Shown one piece after another: positions 25,006 to 34,333 of a stretch of 64,000 nt of DNA (positions are counted from its first letter, which is position 1; every line of letters begins with the position of its first letter). The notes beneath the pieces are model-generated. The model was not told the origin of the DNA and ran no database searches. It was given only the letters and a program-made list of their open reading frames with translations. The position numbers and the translations under genes were made by a program. This DNA comes from Bacillus pumilus. GTDB taxonomy: Bacteria; Bacillota; Bacilli; Bacillales; Bacillaceae. The stretch covers positions 2,089,001 to 2,153,000 of the forward strand of contig NZ_CP101833.1 in the NCBI RefSeq assembly GCF_024498355.1, read 5' to 3'.

Positions 25006-25956
25006 TTAATTTGCTCGGTAATAGAGGATTCCGTCTTTTTGCACTTCTTCAATTTGTCCAGCCGCTAAGAGTACATCCAGCTGCCCTACTGTCTCAGACA
25101 TCGTTAAAAATAATGCCTCTTCATACAGCACTGGAAAAAGCGTGCGGCAAAGATGAAAGGCGGTCATTTCTTTTCGTTTGAGCAGCTGATACATCGTATT
25201 TGCCCGTCTTTCTTGTTTCTTAAATCGTTCTTCAATCAATTCGAGATGGGACGTAATCAGCTGACCGTGTCCTGGATAGATGGTCTTGATTGGCAAACCC
25301 AATAATCGATTGAGTGATGCTTTATATTGAAGCAGCGATTTTTGACGTTCCTTGCCTTCATCCGGCGCTTCCATTAATGGGTTTGAGGAAATGGTTGTCA
25401 GCAAAAGGTCTCCACCAATGAAATTCCCCGTTGTTTCATCTAGGAAGGAAAGGTGAGATTGTGCATGTCCGGGTGTTTCCATCACGAAAAAGTGTTCATG
25501 CCCTTTCAAACGATCGCCTTCTTTTATGACGTCATCTACATGTGCAGTACAAGAATATGTATAAGATTGCTTCACGATTCTTTCACATTCACCTTGACGA
25601 AGCGGCACACCTAACTGCTGAAAAAAACGATCCATAAAGTCAATTTGGCGCTGCTTAAACGCTGAATTTTGACTAATATAGGGCTCATTCCACTGGTGTC
25701 CGATCACACGGACATGAGGTTTCATCAGATTTATAAGGCCGACATGATCTGCATGATGATGGGTCAAAACCACTTGATCAATATCGTCTATCGATAAATG
25801 ATGTTCCTTTAATTGCATGACAAAGGCATGCTCCGCCTCTTGTGTCATCGGCCCGCAATCCACTAAGGTCACGGCATCTCCTTTTAATACATATGCATGC
25901 ACATCCCCAACGGCAAACGGTGTAGGGATGGATAATTGAATGATGTCTTCTTTCAC
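25006..25956 (-). CDS. yqjP: metallo-beta-lactamase-fold hydrolase YqjP
   Basis: 316 residues. Zinc motif LTHHHADHVGL, further ligands in TPGHAQSHLSF and GGDLLLT, and PGHGQLI; a C-terminal winged-helix-like domain (ERFKKQERRANTMYQLLKRK) as in LACTB2-type hydrolases. Substrate unknown. GTG start; the upstream AGGAGA is 13 bases away, longer than usual. Confidence 0.85.
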   Translation of the reverse strand: MKEDIIQLSIPTPFAVGDVHAYVLKGDAVTLVDCGPMTQEAEHAFVMQLKEHHLSIDDIDQVVLTHHHADHVGLINLMKPHVRVIGHQWNEPYISQNSAFKQRQIDFMDRFFQQLGVPLRQGECERIVKQSYTYSCTAHVDDVIKEGDRLKGHEHFFVMETPGHAQSHLSFLDETTGNFIGGDLLLTTISSNPLMEAPDEGKERQKSLLQYKASLNRLLGLPIKTIYPGHGQLITSHLELIEERFKKQERRANTMYQLLKRKEMTAFHLCRTLFPVLYEEALFLTMSETVGQLDVLLAAGQIEEVQKDGILYYRAN

Positions 25957-26081
25957 TTTTATACGTCATCTCCTGCTTTTTGACTCATGGATGATTACAA
26001 CTCAGTCTTCTTTATTCATTGTAGCTTGCAAAGGGCAGACTGTCATGCGGTTTGGATGGTCAATTTTTTTATCTGCCCCTA

Positions 26082-26111
26082 TTGACACAAACTTGTCCAT
26101 CGTTGCATAAT
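26082..26111 (+). promoter_or_regulatory. sigma-A promoter of the proI T-box leader
   Basis: Consensus -35 TTGACA (26082-26087), 18-base spacer, -10 CATAAT (26106-26111). The stretch between yqjP and this promoter shows nothing else. Confidence 0.8.
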
Positions 26112-26117
26112 GAACAA

Positions 26118-26358
26118 CAAATATAAGATGCGCGATGACAAGGATTAGTAAGCAAAATAATGATGCAAGAGAGTGAGGTCCGCCGGCTGTAAGACTTCAC
26201 CATCCTCTTATTTGCTGAACCTGCCCTTTGAGCTGTTAGGCAAACCTAAACGTTTCCCGCGTTAAGGGACTAGAGCTGAGTATGCATGTTTGCATGCTAA
26301 TTGAGGGTGGTACCGCGAAAAACCTTTCGTCCTTTTCAGGCGAGAGGTTTTTTTATTT
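26118..26358 (+). promoter_or_regulatory. T-box leader (tRNA-Pro) of proI
   Basis: The canonical T-box AGGGTGGTACCGCG is at 26304-26317, inside the antiterminator, and is followed by a terminator stem AAACCTTTCG (26320-26329) / CGAGAGGTTT (26341-26350) with a T run. Stem I carries AGTA (S-turn) and, on its 3' side, GAA-CCT (26217-26222), so the specifier is CCU, proline. Uncharged tRNA-Pro should turn on proI. B. subtilis proI has the same control. Confidence 0.93.
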
Positions 26359-26378
26359 TCTACAAGGAGGAGCAGCTT

Positions 26379-27206
26379 ATGAGTAAAATTGGATTTATCG
26401 GTGCAGGCTCGATGGCGGAGTCTATGATTAAAGGTTTATTAAAAAGTGGTATCATGTCAAATGAAGATATCATTGTCACAAATAAAACAAACGAAAAACG
26501 ATTAAACGAATTAAAGGTGCGTTATGGGATCAAAACGGATTTCTCTCGTTCCTTTATTTATGAAGAAGCGGATATTTTGGTATTTGCTTTAAAACCGAAA
26601 GATGCGGAAAGCGGGATTTCCGAGGTACGCCCTTACTTAAATGGACAGCTGATCATTTCTATTTTAGCGGGTATCTCCATTGAAACGATTCAACACTATG
26701 CTGGCGGGAAAACTGCGGTGGTTCGCGCGATGCCAAATACATCAGCGGCGATTCAGCAATCAGCAACAGGCATTGCCGTAAGTGATAAAGTCACTGAGGA
26801 GCAAAAGAAAAAGGCGGTCGAGCTGTTTGAAACGATCGGGCATGTGACGGTATTAGACGAATCACAGCTAAATGCTGTCACAGCCATCGCAGGCAGCGGT
26901 CCTGCCTTTATTTATCATTTGATTGAAGGAATGGAGCGAAGCGCTACTGAACTTGGGATGGACCAAGCAACAGCAAAATTGCTCATTTGCCAAATGATTG
27001 CAGGCGCTGCCAATATGCTTCAAGATAGCGGAAAGGAACCTGCTGAACTGCGCAAAGAAATCACAAGCGAAGGCGGAACGACAGAAGCCGGACTGAACAC
27101 ACTAGCTTCCTATCAATTTGAAGAAGCGATTGTCGATTGTGTAAAAACAGCGACAAAACGTGCCGCAGAATTAAACGACATGTTTTCAGCGGGCACGTAT
27201 AAGTGA
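26379..27206 (+). CDS. proI: pyrroline-5-carboxylate reductase
   Basis: 275 residues; reduces pyrroline-5-carboxylate to proline with NAD(P)H. N-terminal Rossmann motif IGFIGAGSMAESM and the C-terminal signature ITSEGGTTEAGL. The ATG at 26379 follows AAGGAGGAG; the frame is open back into the T-box terminator but that is not coding. Anabolic enzyme controlled by the T-box upstream. Confidence 0.95.
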   Translation: MSKIGFIGAGSMAESMIKGLLKSGIMSNEDIIVTNKTNEKRLNELKVRYGIKTDFSRSFIYEEADILVFALKPKDAESGISEVRPYLNGQLIISILAGISIETIQHYAGGKTAVVRAMPNTSAAIQQSATGIAVSDKVTEEQKKKAVELFETIGHVTVLDESQLNAVTAIAGSGPAFIYHLIEGMERSATELGMDQATAKLLICQMIAGAANMLQDSGKEPAELRKEITSEGGTTEAGLNTLASYQFEEAIVDCVKTATKRAAELNDMFSAGTYK

Positions 27207-27210
27207 TATG

Positions 27211-27243
27211 AAAAAGCACCTGTTTTGATGACAGGTGCTTTTT
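27211..27243 (+). terminator. terminator of proI
   Basis: Perfect 13-bp stem AAAAAGCACCTGT / ACAGGTGCTTTTT with a 7-base loop. Confidence 0.85.
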
Positions 27244-27256
27244 CACATATGCCCAT

Positions 27257-27400
27257 CTATTTTTTCTCGCTAGTGACTGGATTTGAACTGTGTGATTCAC
27301 ACTTTGGTTCTTTCTGTTCTTTTTGAGAGAAGGCTTGTTCTAATAGAGAATCACGTGCTTGATAAAAATTCACATCAATTAACAATTCTTGATGCTTCAT
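27257..27400 (-). CDS. small hydrophilic protein of unknown function (47 residues)
   Basis: MKHQELLIDVNFYQARDSLL begins the product; the rest is charged and polar (KEQKEPKCESHSSN) with one Cys. The ATG is preceded by GAGGAGGTG 7 bases upstream, a strong site, placed 15 bases after the DinB-like gene's stop. No family recognised. It has no membrane segment. The good ribosome site, the codon use and the operon place support it as a real gene. Confidence 0.65.
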   Translation of the reverse strand: MKHQELLIDVNFYQARDSLLEQAFSQKEQKEPKCESHSSNPVTSEKK

Positions 27401-27414
27401 TTATTAACACCTCC

Positions 27415-27903
27415 TCATGTAGATGATTCACTCATTGACATGATGGCTTTGATTTGAGCCAGATGATGATTTTCATGTAAAGCGATGGTTTCAGCTAATA
27501 TTTGAACTGTCATCACGCCTTCTTCCGGATGCAAACCTGATTGATCCCATATATCCTTTTCTAATAGCTGAAGCGTTTTGCTTCTTCTCTCTTTCAAACG
27601 ATTGATCATCGAATTGATCTCCTGAGCATTATACAATTCATAAGCTCTTTCCTTCACATAAATTTCAGGATCATACGATTGAAAAGGCGTGTGATCACTT
27701 AATATCGCCTGCTCTATTCGCTCTGACCAGACTTCTTCTGTATCAAACAAATGTCCGGCGATTTGTTTGATCGACCACTTGCCCTCTCCTATAGATTGAT
27801 CTAACGTGTGCTCATCACATGTCTGCATGAGCTCCTCTAGTTCACGAATACTCTCCTGAAGCGATGTGATGATTTCTGTTTTTGTTAATTTTCCAGTTTC
27901 CAT
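27415..27903 (-). CDS. DinB-superfamily metal-dependent protein
   Basis: 162 residues, four-helix DinB/YfiT-like fold. The three metal-ligand histidines are in KQIAGHLFDTE and in the pair within LHENHHLAQI. Some relatives use bacillithiol as cofactor; the substrate here is unknown. Followed by the 47-residue gene on the same transcript. Confidence 0.8.
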   Translation of the reverse strand: METGKLTKTEIITSLQESIRELEELMQTCDEHTLDQSIGEGKWSIKQIAGHLFDTEEVWSERIEQAILSDHTPFQSYDPEIYVKERAYELYNAQEINSMINRLKERRSKTLQLLEKDIWDQSGLHPEEGVMTVQILAETIALHENHHLAQIKAIMSMSESST

Positions 27904-27994
27904 TTATTCTCTCAATCCCCCTTCAAATAAATGTAAGTCTCTTTCAATATCATACTCTATTTATTTAGGCTGAAGGAAGGTTCATTTAAAAGCC

Positions 27995-28020
27995 AAAAAC
28001 CCTATCATCCAGATAGGGCT
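27995..28020 (-). terminator. terminator of yqjN
   Basis: Stem AGCCCTATC-TGGAT-GATAGGG followed by TTTTTGG on the minus strand, 16 bases after the yqjN stop. Confidence 0.7.
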
Positions 28021-28035
28021 CTTCATCACATATGC

Positions 28036-29649
28036 TTAATTCTTTTCTAATAAAGCATGAATCGTTGATTCTAGTAATGACGGCAATATACCGAAAGAGA
28101 ACGGGACATGCAGCCGTTCTGTCCATTTGTGCGGGTCTTTTCCTAATGGACCAACGTTGATGACCGGAACGTAAAGAGCCTCCTTTTCTCCTTGTGGTAA
28201 TGAATAACCTTTTTGGTAAAGCGGCATGTTGGTCGTGTAATCGCCTACATTCTGTTTTTCGAGCTGCAAGTAGCTTAAATCAGACAATCCGGGGAAATAT
28301 TTCACTTCCTCTACTTCAAGCCTATAGACCTCCTTTGCCTTCCTTTGAATCTTCTTTAAGGCTGTCTGGATATGCGGCTCATCCGTTGAGGACACAGAAG
28401 GGTAAAATGGCGGACTATAAAACAGAACAATCAGCGGTCCCTCTTCCTTACAAAGCGTCGTCAGCTCTGATACGATTTTTGTTGAAAAGTCGCGATCTCC
28501 AAGCTCACCTCGGTTCGCGAATGCATAGTTGACAATTCGCTCGACCTCCTGCGTACCTGATCGTTCAGCGGCTTTTTGATACAGCTCTTGATACGTGAGA
28601 ACCGTGATGCTCGTGTCAATCGGGGTGAAATGTTTAAAGCGCTGAAATTCAGCTGTTTTCTGTCTAAGATTGGCCTCGATTTGGACTGCTGCTTGTTTCG
28701 CAGTGTCGTAGAGAAGCCCGTGCAGCTCTTCACTTGAGCGTTTCATCATGAGCACGTTAAATAGAGAAACAGCCGTGTGAGGCGTTTGAACGGAATAGGC
28801 TTCTTTTAAGTCCTTTTGCATCAAATTGGTCGGAGGAGGTGTCACTTCACCATCTACTTCCTCACAATAATCACTATTCAGCTCTAACAACCGGTTTAAT
28901 TCAGATACCATAAAATTTGCATTTAAGCCTGAGAATGGCTCTCCTACATGCGTTTCAATCCCTTTGCAAAAAAATCCGGCAAGCACCTTCCCTATACTGC
29001 CTGTATAGATATATTGGTGCGTATCACCTGGATACTTTTCAAACATCGGCTCACTATTTAAACACGCGGTATAATCAAGGTCATACTCCTCCTTGAGCTC
29101 TTTTAGCTTAGGGACAGCCTCCAGCATTCCCTGTGAATTCACCTCTTCATCCGGGACTGTGACGAGCAGGACATTTCCTTCAAAGCTATCTGTCATCGCT
29201 CTTTCCAGCATAGAAAGCTGCACGGCGAGACCTGCTTTCATATCCATGGCACCTCTTCCAAACAGCCAGTCGCCTGAAGCAAGGTCCTCTCTTGCCCTCT
29301 TTGGAAGAAGCGCACTTTTTTGCGAAAAGGAGGCCATCAGCTCTTCTGGCTTACATGCCATGTTTTGAAATTCTCCGTAATCCTCTGTATCGACTACATC
29401 AAAATGACTAAGAAGCAAAACGGTACGTGGCAGCATGCTGCGCTTCACTAGAGCCGTTAAAAAATACCGGCCATCTTTCATCGGATGCAAAGCCAAATGA
29501 TCAGGGTTCTGCTCAAAATAAGGCCGCTCCTTCAGCAAGTAATATAAATATTCCGCTAACGCTACTTCTCCTGTTGTACCAGATATGCTTTCATACTGCA
29601 TCAGAGCTGTGAGCAGCTCTTTTAGTTCACTCTCTGTTTGCCATTTCAT
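28036..29649 (-). CDS. yqjN: M20-family peptidase YqjN (RocB-like)
   Basis: 537 residues. Zinc-peptidase M20 motifs: LLLSHFDVVDT, GRGAMDMKAGLA, VTVPDEEVNSQGM. The long form with the SPPFYPSVSS segment matches the RocB/YqjN type, linked to arginine catabolism by similarity to RocB; its substrate is unknown. ATG after AAAGGGGGA. Confidence 0.87.
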   Translation of the reverse strand: MKWQTESELKELLTALMQYESISGTTGEVALAEYLYYLLKERPYFEQNPDHLALHPMKDGRYFLTALVKRSMLPRTVLLLSHFDVVDTEDYGEFQNMACKPEELMASFSQKSALLPKRAREDLASGDWLFGRGAMDMKAGLAVQLSMLERAMTDSFEGNVLLVTVPDEEVNSQGMLEAVPKLKELKEEYDLDYTACLNSEPMFEKYPGDTHQYIYTGSIGKVLAGFFCKGIETHVGEPFSGLNANFMVSELNRLLELNSDYCEEVDGEVTPPPTNLMQKDLKEAYSVQTPHTAVSLFNVLMMKRSSEELHGLLYDTAKQAAVQIEANLRQKTAEFQRFKHFTPIDTSITVLTYQELYQKAAERSGTQEVERIVNYAFANRGELGDRDFSTKIVSELTTLCKEEGPLIVLFYSPPFYPSVSSTDEPHIQTALKKIQRKAKEVYRLEVEEVKYFPGLSDLSYLQLEKQNVGDYTTNMPLYQKGYSLPQGEKEALYVPVINVGPLGKDPHKWTERLHVPFSFGILPSLLESTIHALLEKN

Positions 29650-29727
29650 CCGTTTTCCCCCTTTGTTGTCTCTTTCCCTCTATTATACAAAAACGTATAT
29701 AAAAGCTATATTCTTTGAGCACCTTTT

Positions 29728-29756
29728 ATGACGAAAGTTTGAATGGCTGTTATAAT
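29728..29756 (+). promoter_or_regulatory. sigma-A promoter of namA
   Basis: -35 ATGACG (29728-29733), 17-base spacer, consensus -10 TATAAT (29751-29756). Confidence 0.6.
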
Positions 29757-29789
29757 CGGCTATACAATTCAATGAGGAGGCGAAGGTAT

Positions 29790-30806
29790 TTGGAAACAAA
29801 ACTCTTTTCACCTTGGACATTAAAAGGTGTTACGCTCAAAAACCGCATCGTGATGTCCCCGATGTGTATGTATTCATCCTATGACCGCGATGGGAAATTA
29901 CAGCCTTTCCACTTTGCACATTATATTTCCCGCGCGCAAGGTCAGGCTGGGCTGATCATGGTTGAGGCGAGCGCTGTTTCCCCTGAGGGAAGAATTAGTG
30001 ATCAAGACCTCGGGATTTGGAGTGATGAGCACATTGAAGGATTTGCCTCATTAAACGAACAAATCAAAGCATACGGAACAAAAACAGCCATCCAGCTCGC
30101 CCATGCAGGACGTAAAGCTGAACTAGACGGTGACATCCTTGCACCATCCAGCATTCCGTTTGATGAACGGTCTAAAACACCTGTAGAGATGTCTGTCGAT
30201 CAAATCAAAGACACCGTTCAGGCGTTTCAAGATGCGGCTGTCCGGGCAAAAAAAGCTGGCTTTGACATCATTGAAATTCATGGGGCGCATGGCTATTTAA
30301 TTAACGAATTTCTTTCACCGCTTGCGAATCAACGAACAGATGAGTATGGCGGTTCACCAGAAAACCGTTACCGCTTCTTAAGAGAAGTCGTTGATGCGGT
30401 CCATGACGTATGGGATGGACCTTTATTTGTCCGTGTATCCGCTTCTGATTACACGACAAAAGGACTCGATATTGCTGATTATATCGGCATTGCCACATGG
30501 CTGAAAGAACAAGGTGTCGACTTAATCGATGTCAGCTCAGGTGCTGTCGTGCAGGCGAAAATTAGCACATTCCCTGGCTACCAAGTGACCTTCGCAGAGA
30601 AAATAAAAGAAGGTGCCGGCATTCAAACAGGAGCTGTCGGTCTAATCACATCTGGTGTACAGGCAGAAGAAATTTTACAAAATCATCGTGCTGACTTGAT
30701 CTTTATCGGCAGAGAATTTTTACGGGATCCTTATTTCCCAAAAACAGCTGCCAAAGAGCTTCGTACATCCATTGAAGCCCCGCGTCAATACGATCGCGCT
30801 TGGTAA
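29790..30806 (+). CDS. namA: NADPH dehydrogenase, old yellow enzyme family (YqjM)
   Basis: 338 residues, FMN TIM barrel that reduces activated C=C bonds; stress-induced in B. subtilis. Cys and Tyr of [20 protein letters not shown] and the His pair in EIHGAHGYL are present. The TTG at 29790 lies 9 bases after AGGAGG and gives [13 protein letters not shown], aligning with the YqjM start and its exact length; an earlier ATG lies on the ribosome site. Confidence 0.94.
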   Translation: METKLFSPWTLKGVTLKNRIVMSPMCMYSSYDRDGKLQPFHFAHYISRAQGQAGLIMVEASAVSPEGRISDQDLGIWSDEHIEGFASLNEQIKAYGTKTAIQLAHAGRKAELDGDILAPSSIPFDERSKTPVEMSVDQIKDTVQAFQDAAVRAKKAGFDIIEIHGAHGYLINEFLSPLANQRTDEYGGSPENRYRFLREVVDAVHDVWDGPLFVRVSASDYTTKGLDIADYIGIATWLKEQGVDLIDVSSGAVVQAKISTFPGYQVTFAEKIKEGAGIQTGAVGLITSGVQAEEILQNHRADLIFIGREFLRDPYFPKTAAKELRTSIEAPRQYDRAW

Positions 30807-30816
30807 GGTATCTAGG

Positions 30817-30852
30817 AAAAAGGTGTCTATTTTTTGAAATAGGCATCTTTTT
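30817..30852 (+). terminator. terminator of namA
   Basis: Stem AAAGGTGTCTATTT / AAATAGGCATCTTT (with wobble pairs), then TTT. Confidence 0.7.
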
Positions 30853-30924
30853 TGTTTTTAAGAGAAACATCTTTGCCTTTTGTGCCGTCTTTTAGCTAAA
30901 GAACCACTTAGAGGAGATGGAAGA

Positions 30925-31689
30925 ATGAACTCGGTAATGATTGAAAGAACGTATCATATAGATGGACATCACTTTAATACGAAGCATCGTCAAGGCAAAA
31001 GACAAGCGACCATTATCTTTGAAGCAGGCTACGGAATGTCTGGCGATACGTGGACAAATATGGCCCGTGATATTGACCCAGAGCTTGGGGTTTTCTTATA
31101 CGACCGTTTAGGAAATGGAAACAGTAGTCATAGCGATGAAGGAAGAACCCTGCATGACCTTGCAGATGATTTAGATGCGCTTTTAAAGCAAGCCAATATT
31201 CAGCCGCCCTTTCTCATTGTGGCTCACTCATTCGGTTCTCTTGTCAGCAGGTTATGGGCAAGCCGCAGAAGAGAAGATGTCATCGGCATGGTACTGTTAG
31301 ACCCAGCAAGTGAGGAGCAAGAGCAGGTCATTCTGCCGCTTTTATCAAGGGAAGAACGTGCTTCCTATATGGCGCAGTTCACAGCAGAATGTACGCATGA
31401 GGACTTTCAGCAAATGCTGAACACGATCAAAGAGGAACAAACGCATTATGGGATGATGCCGCTTCTTGTCATTTCATCAGGCAAAAGCCGGTTGTTTCAT
31501 CCAGCGCATGAAGCTTGGCTTAGGCTTCATAAACGGATGCTGTCTTTTTCATCCCAAAGCGGATGGATTCAGGCGCAGAACAGTTCGCACTATATTCATC
31601 ATGATGAACCGCACATTGTGCAGCTTGCCATCTATGATGTATGGTGCGCGGCCAAACAACCCGTCTCCTATTATCAAACAGCCAATTAA
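30925..31689 (+). CDS. yqjL: alpha/beta hydrolase YqjL
   Basis: 254 residues. FEAGYGMSGDTW supplies the oxyanion region, nucleophile Ser in VAHSFGSLVS, and His near SSHYIHHDEPH. The B. subtilis homologue has been linked to paraquat tolerance. ATG after GAGGAG; an earlier in-frame ATG lacks a ribosome site. Confidence 0.85.
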   Translation: MNSVMIERTYHIDGHHFNTKHRQGKRQATIIFEAGYGMSGDTWTNMARDIDPELGVFLYDRLGNGNSSHSDEGRTLHDLADDLDALLKQANIQPPFLIVAHSFGSLVSRLWASRRREDVIGMVLLDPASEEQEQVILPLLSREERASYMAQFTAECTHEDFQQMLNTIKEEQTHYGMMPLLVISSGKSRLFHPAHEAWLRLHKRMLSFSSQSGWIQAQNSSHYIHHDEPHIVQLAIYDVWCAAKQPVSYYQTAN

Positions 31690-31695
31690 AATTGA

Positions 31696-31728
31696 AAACT
31701 CCTTGACCGGTCATGAGTCAAGGAGTTT
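31696..31728. terminator. bidirectional terminator between yqjL and the aminotransferase gene
   Basis: Perfect 12-bp stem AAACTCCTTGAC / GTCAAGGAGTTT; T-rich tails on both strands between convergent genes. Confidence 0.8.
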
Positions 31729-31735
31729 CTTTGAT

Positions 31736-33043
31736 TTATGCCGTTGGGGCAGATTGACTTTTTTCAGAAAGCAGCTTTTCAATACTGACAAGCTGAACAC
31801 ATAACGTAAAGATATCAATCGCTTGCTCAAGTTCTTCAAGTGCTGGGAACGTTGGCGCAATGCGAATGTTACGATCAAGCGGGTCTTTTCCATATGGATA
31901 TGTCGCCCCTGCACCTGTCAGTGTGACACCTGCTTCTTTCGCTTTTTGCACAACAGCTTTTGCACAATGATCAAGTGTATTTAAACTAATGAAATATCCG
32001 CCATTTGGCTTGTGCCATTCAGCGATGCCTTTCCCACCAAGCTTTTCGTCAAGGATAGAAAGAACGAGGTCAAACTTCGGCTTAATGATCGCTGCATGCT
32101 TTTTCATATGTTCCTTCAAGCCTTCTGGATTCTGGAAGAAACGAAGGTGTCTTAATTGATTGATTTTATCTGGTCCGATCGTTTGTACTGCTAATTGCTT
32201 CTGAGTGAAGCTCACATTGTTTTGACTAGACGCCATCAGTGCAACACCTGAACCTGGGAATGTAATTTTAGAAGTAGACGCAAACATAAACACACGGTTT
32301 GGGTGCCCTGCTTCCTCTACTGCTTGAAAAATATCTTTTAATGTATCAGGTGTATCTGTTAGATGGTGGACTGCATAGGCATCATCCCAAAAGATACGGA
32401 AGTCGTCTGCTTTTGTTTTCATTGAAGCAAGGCGGTCAACGACCTCATCTGAATACGTTATGCCATCTGGGTTGCTATATTTCGGTACACACCAAATGCC
32501 CTTAATGGCTTCATCTTCTGCGACCCATTTTTCCACCTGATCCATGTCAGGTCCATCAGCCTTCATGTCTACCGTGATCATCTCTATGTTAAATAGCTCA
32601 CAAATGGCAAAATGACGGTCATACCCTGGACTTGGTGCAAGGAATTTTACCTTTGGCAGCTCTCCCCAAGGTGTTTTACTGCCATATACGCCGTGAGTCA
32701 TGGCACGGGCAATCGTATCATGCATCATATTCAGGCTGGAATTACCGCCAATGATGATTTGTTCTGGCGTCAGATTGAGCACATCTGCAAAAAATTTCTT
32801 CGTTTCAGGAAGGCCTGTCAAGCCGCCATAGTTTCGCACATCTGTGCCATCCTCAGCTGTCATCACATCCCTTGATGTCACAACATCGAGCATGCCCATA
32901 GACAAATCAAGCTGTTTTGGCGAAGGCTTACCTCTAGACATGTCTAAGTGTAAGTTTTTACTTTTGTACGTTTCATACTCATTTTGTAGTGCCAAATAAA
33001 GGTCATTCAATTCTGCTTCACTTAACGCTGTAAAACCGCTCAT
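31736..33043 (-). CDS. PLP-dependent aspartate aminotransferase, subgroup Ic (AspT-like)
   Basis: 435 residues. The N-terminal LDMSRGKPSPKQLDLS and the APSPGYDRHF stretch mark the MalY-like/AspT branch (type Ic) rather than AspB. PLP-binding Lys in FASTSKITFPGSG, substrate Arg in RNIRIAPTFP. Likely interconverts aspartate and oxaloacetate with 2-oxoglutarate. ATG with GGAGG 11 bases upstream. I do not recall a B. subtilis gene at this place, so it may be a group-specific insertion. Confidence 0.85.
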   Translation of the reverse strand: MSGFTALSEAELNDLYLALQNEYETYKSKNLHLDMSRGKPSPKQLDLSMGMLDVVTSRDVMTAEDGTDVRNYGGLTGLPETKKFFADVLNLTPEQIIIGGNSSLNMMHDTIARAMTHGVYGSKTPWGELPKVKFLAPSPGYDRHFAICELFNIEMITVDMKADGPDMDQVEKWVAEDEAIKGIWCVPKYSNPDGITYSDEVVDRLASMKTKADDFRIFWDDAYAVHHLTDTPDTLKDIFQAVEEAGHPNRVFMFASTSKITFPGSGVALMASSQNNVSFTQKQLAVQTIGPDKINQLRHLRFFQNPEGLKEHMKKHAAIIKPKFDLVLSILDEKLGGKGIAEWHKPNGGYFISLNTLDHCAKAVVQKAKEAGVTLTGAGATYPYGKDPLDRNIRIAPTFPALEELEQAIDIFTLCVQLVSIEKLLSEKSQSAPTA

Positions 33044-33181
33044 CTTTGATTGTGCCTCCCGTATTCTTCATAGTTTGATATGTCATTTGTTTTTTCTTCA
33101 CCATTTTACCACTACCTGAAAAAGAGCGTCATCATAAATATCAAAAAAATCACACAACTATTTTTAACGATTCATCCAATT

Positions 33182-34111
33182 TTACAGGGTGCGGTCAATA
33201 GTAAAAGAAGAGAAATCATGTGCAGCTTCTGTCAGCGGGAATATATCGCGGGCTTCTTTCAACAGTTGTTTCAGTGCCTCTTCCCCTTGGTACCTTGCAC
33301 TAATATGGGTCAAAATTAGTCTTTTTGCGCCTGCTTCCTGCGCTGTTTTCGCTGCCTGTTCTGTCGTGCTGTGATAATAATTGTAGGCTAATTCTGCATC
33401 TTCTTTACCGAATGTTGCCTCATGGACTAACACATCCGCATTCTTGGCAAGCCTTGTTATATTCTCGCACAAACGAGTATCTCCTGAAAATGCAACAATC
33501 CTCCCTTTTTTAGGGGGTTCCAAATAATCGGTTCCGTCAATGATTCTGCCATCTTCGAGTGTCACGGTTTCCCCGTTTTTTAACTTCTGATACAAAGGTC
33601 CAGGTTTTACTCCGATTTCTTTTAGGTCTTCGGCTTTTAATGCACCAGGTACATCTTTTTCCACTACCCTATAACCGTAAGCTGGAATACCGTGAGATAC
33701 TCGTCTTGCTTCTACTTGAAAGGTATCATCCTCAAATACGACTCCTTCATCTATTTCTATGATATGCAGCGGATATGTCAAATGCGTTTGTGTAGCTGAA
33801 AGTGCAGCGTTTACAAACGCTTTGATCCCCTTAGGCCCATAGATCGTTAGTTCATCCTCTCCGCCTTGAAAGGACCTGCTGCCAAGCAGTCCTGGGAGAC
33901 CGTATACATGATCACCATGCATATGAGTGATAAATATTTTCTCAATCTTTCTCGGTTTAATCGTTGTATGTAATATTTGATGCTGCGTCGCTTCTCCGCA
34001 ATCAAAAAGCCACACTGCTTTTCTCTCTTCTAAGAGCTTTAGCGCTGTGCAAGTGACGTTTCTTGTTTTTGCAGGAATGCCTGCACCTGTTCCTAAAAAG
34101 AGCAGTTCCAT
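33182..34111 (-). CDS. rnz: ribonuclease Z
   Basis: 309 residues; tRNA 3'-end endonuclease for precursors without encoded CCA. Metallo-beta-lactamase motif [16 protein letters not shown], further ligands in FSGDTRLCE and [12 protein letters not shown], and the flexible exosite region [20 protein letters not shown] after AGGAGG. Divergent from zwf, as in B. subtilis. Confidence 0.95.
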   Translation of the reverse strand: MELLFLGTGAGIPAKTRNVTCTALKLLEERKAVWLFDCGEATQHQILHTTIKPRKIEKIFITHMHGDHVYGLPGLLGSRSFQGGEDELTIYGPKGIKAFVNAALSATQTHLTYPLHIIEIDEGVVFEDDTFQVEARRVSHGIPAYGYRVVEKDVPGALKAEDLKEIGVKPGPLYQKLKNGETVTLEDGRIIDGTDYLEPPKKGRIVAFSGDTRLCENITRLAKNADVLVHEATFGKEDAELAYNYYHSTTEQAAKTAQEAGAKRLILTHISARYQGEEALKQLLKEARDIFPLTEAAHDFSSFTIDRTL

Positions 34112-34240
34112 TACTTTTTCCTCCTACAGCCGGTATACAATATCTTCATTCATATAGAATACATGAAGACAAGGTAAATGTGAATTCAGCGGAATTTTTG
34201 AAAAAAGTCAAACTAGAGCAGAAAAAGTCGAATCAAATGT

Positions 34241-34269
34241 TTGCTTTACGAACAATGAACCTTTAAAAT
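34241..34269 (+). promoter_or_regulatory. probable sigma-A promoter of zwf
   Basis: -35 TTGCTT (34241-34246), 17-base spacer, -10 TAAAAT (34264-34269). The rest of the rnz-zwf gap shows no other clear element. Confidence 0.5.
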
Positions 34270-34333
34270 AAAGAAAATGTACATACATTCTCGGTTTTTA
34301 CTACAATGCTACGAATAAAGTGAGGTACTTTTC

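Noticed and set aside
28194..28532. 112-codon plus-strand frame inside yqjN
   Set aside because: Shadow of the peptidase gene; no start signal.
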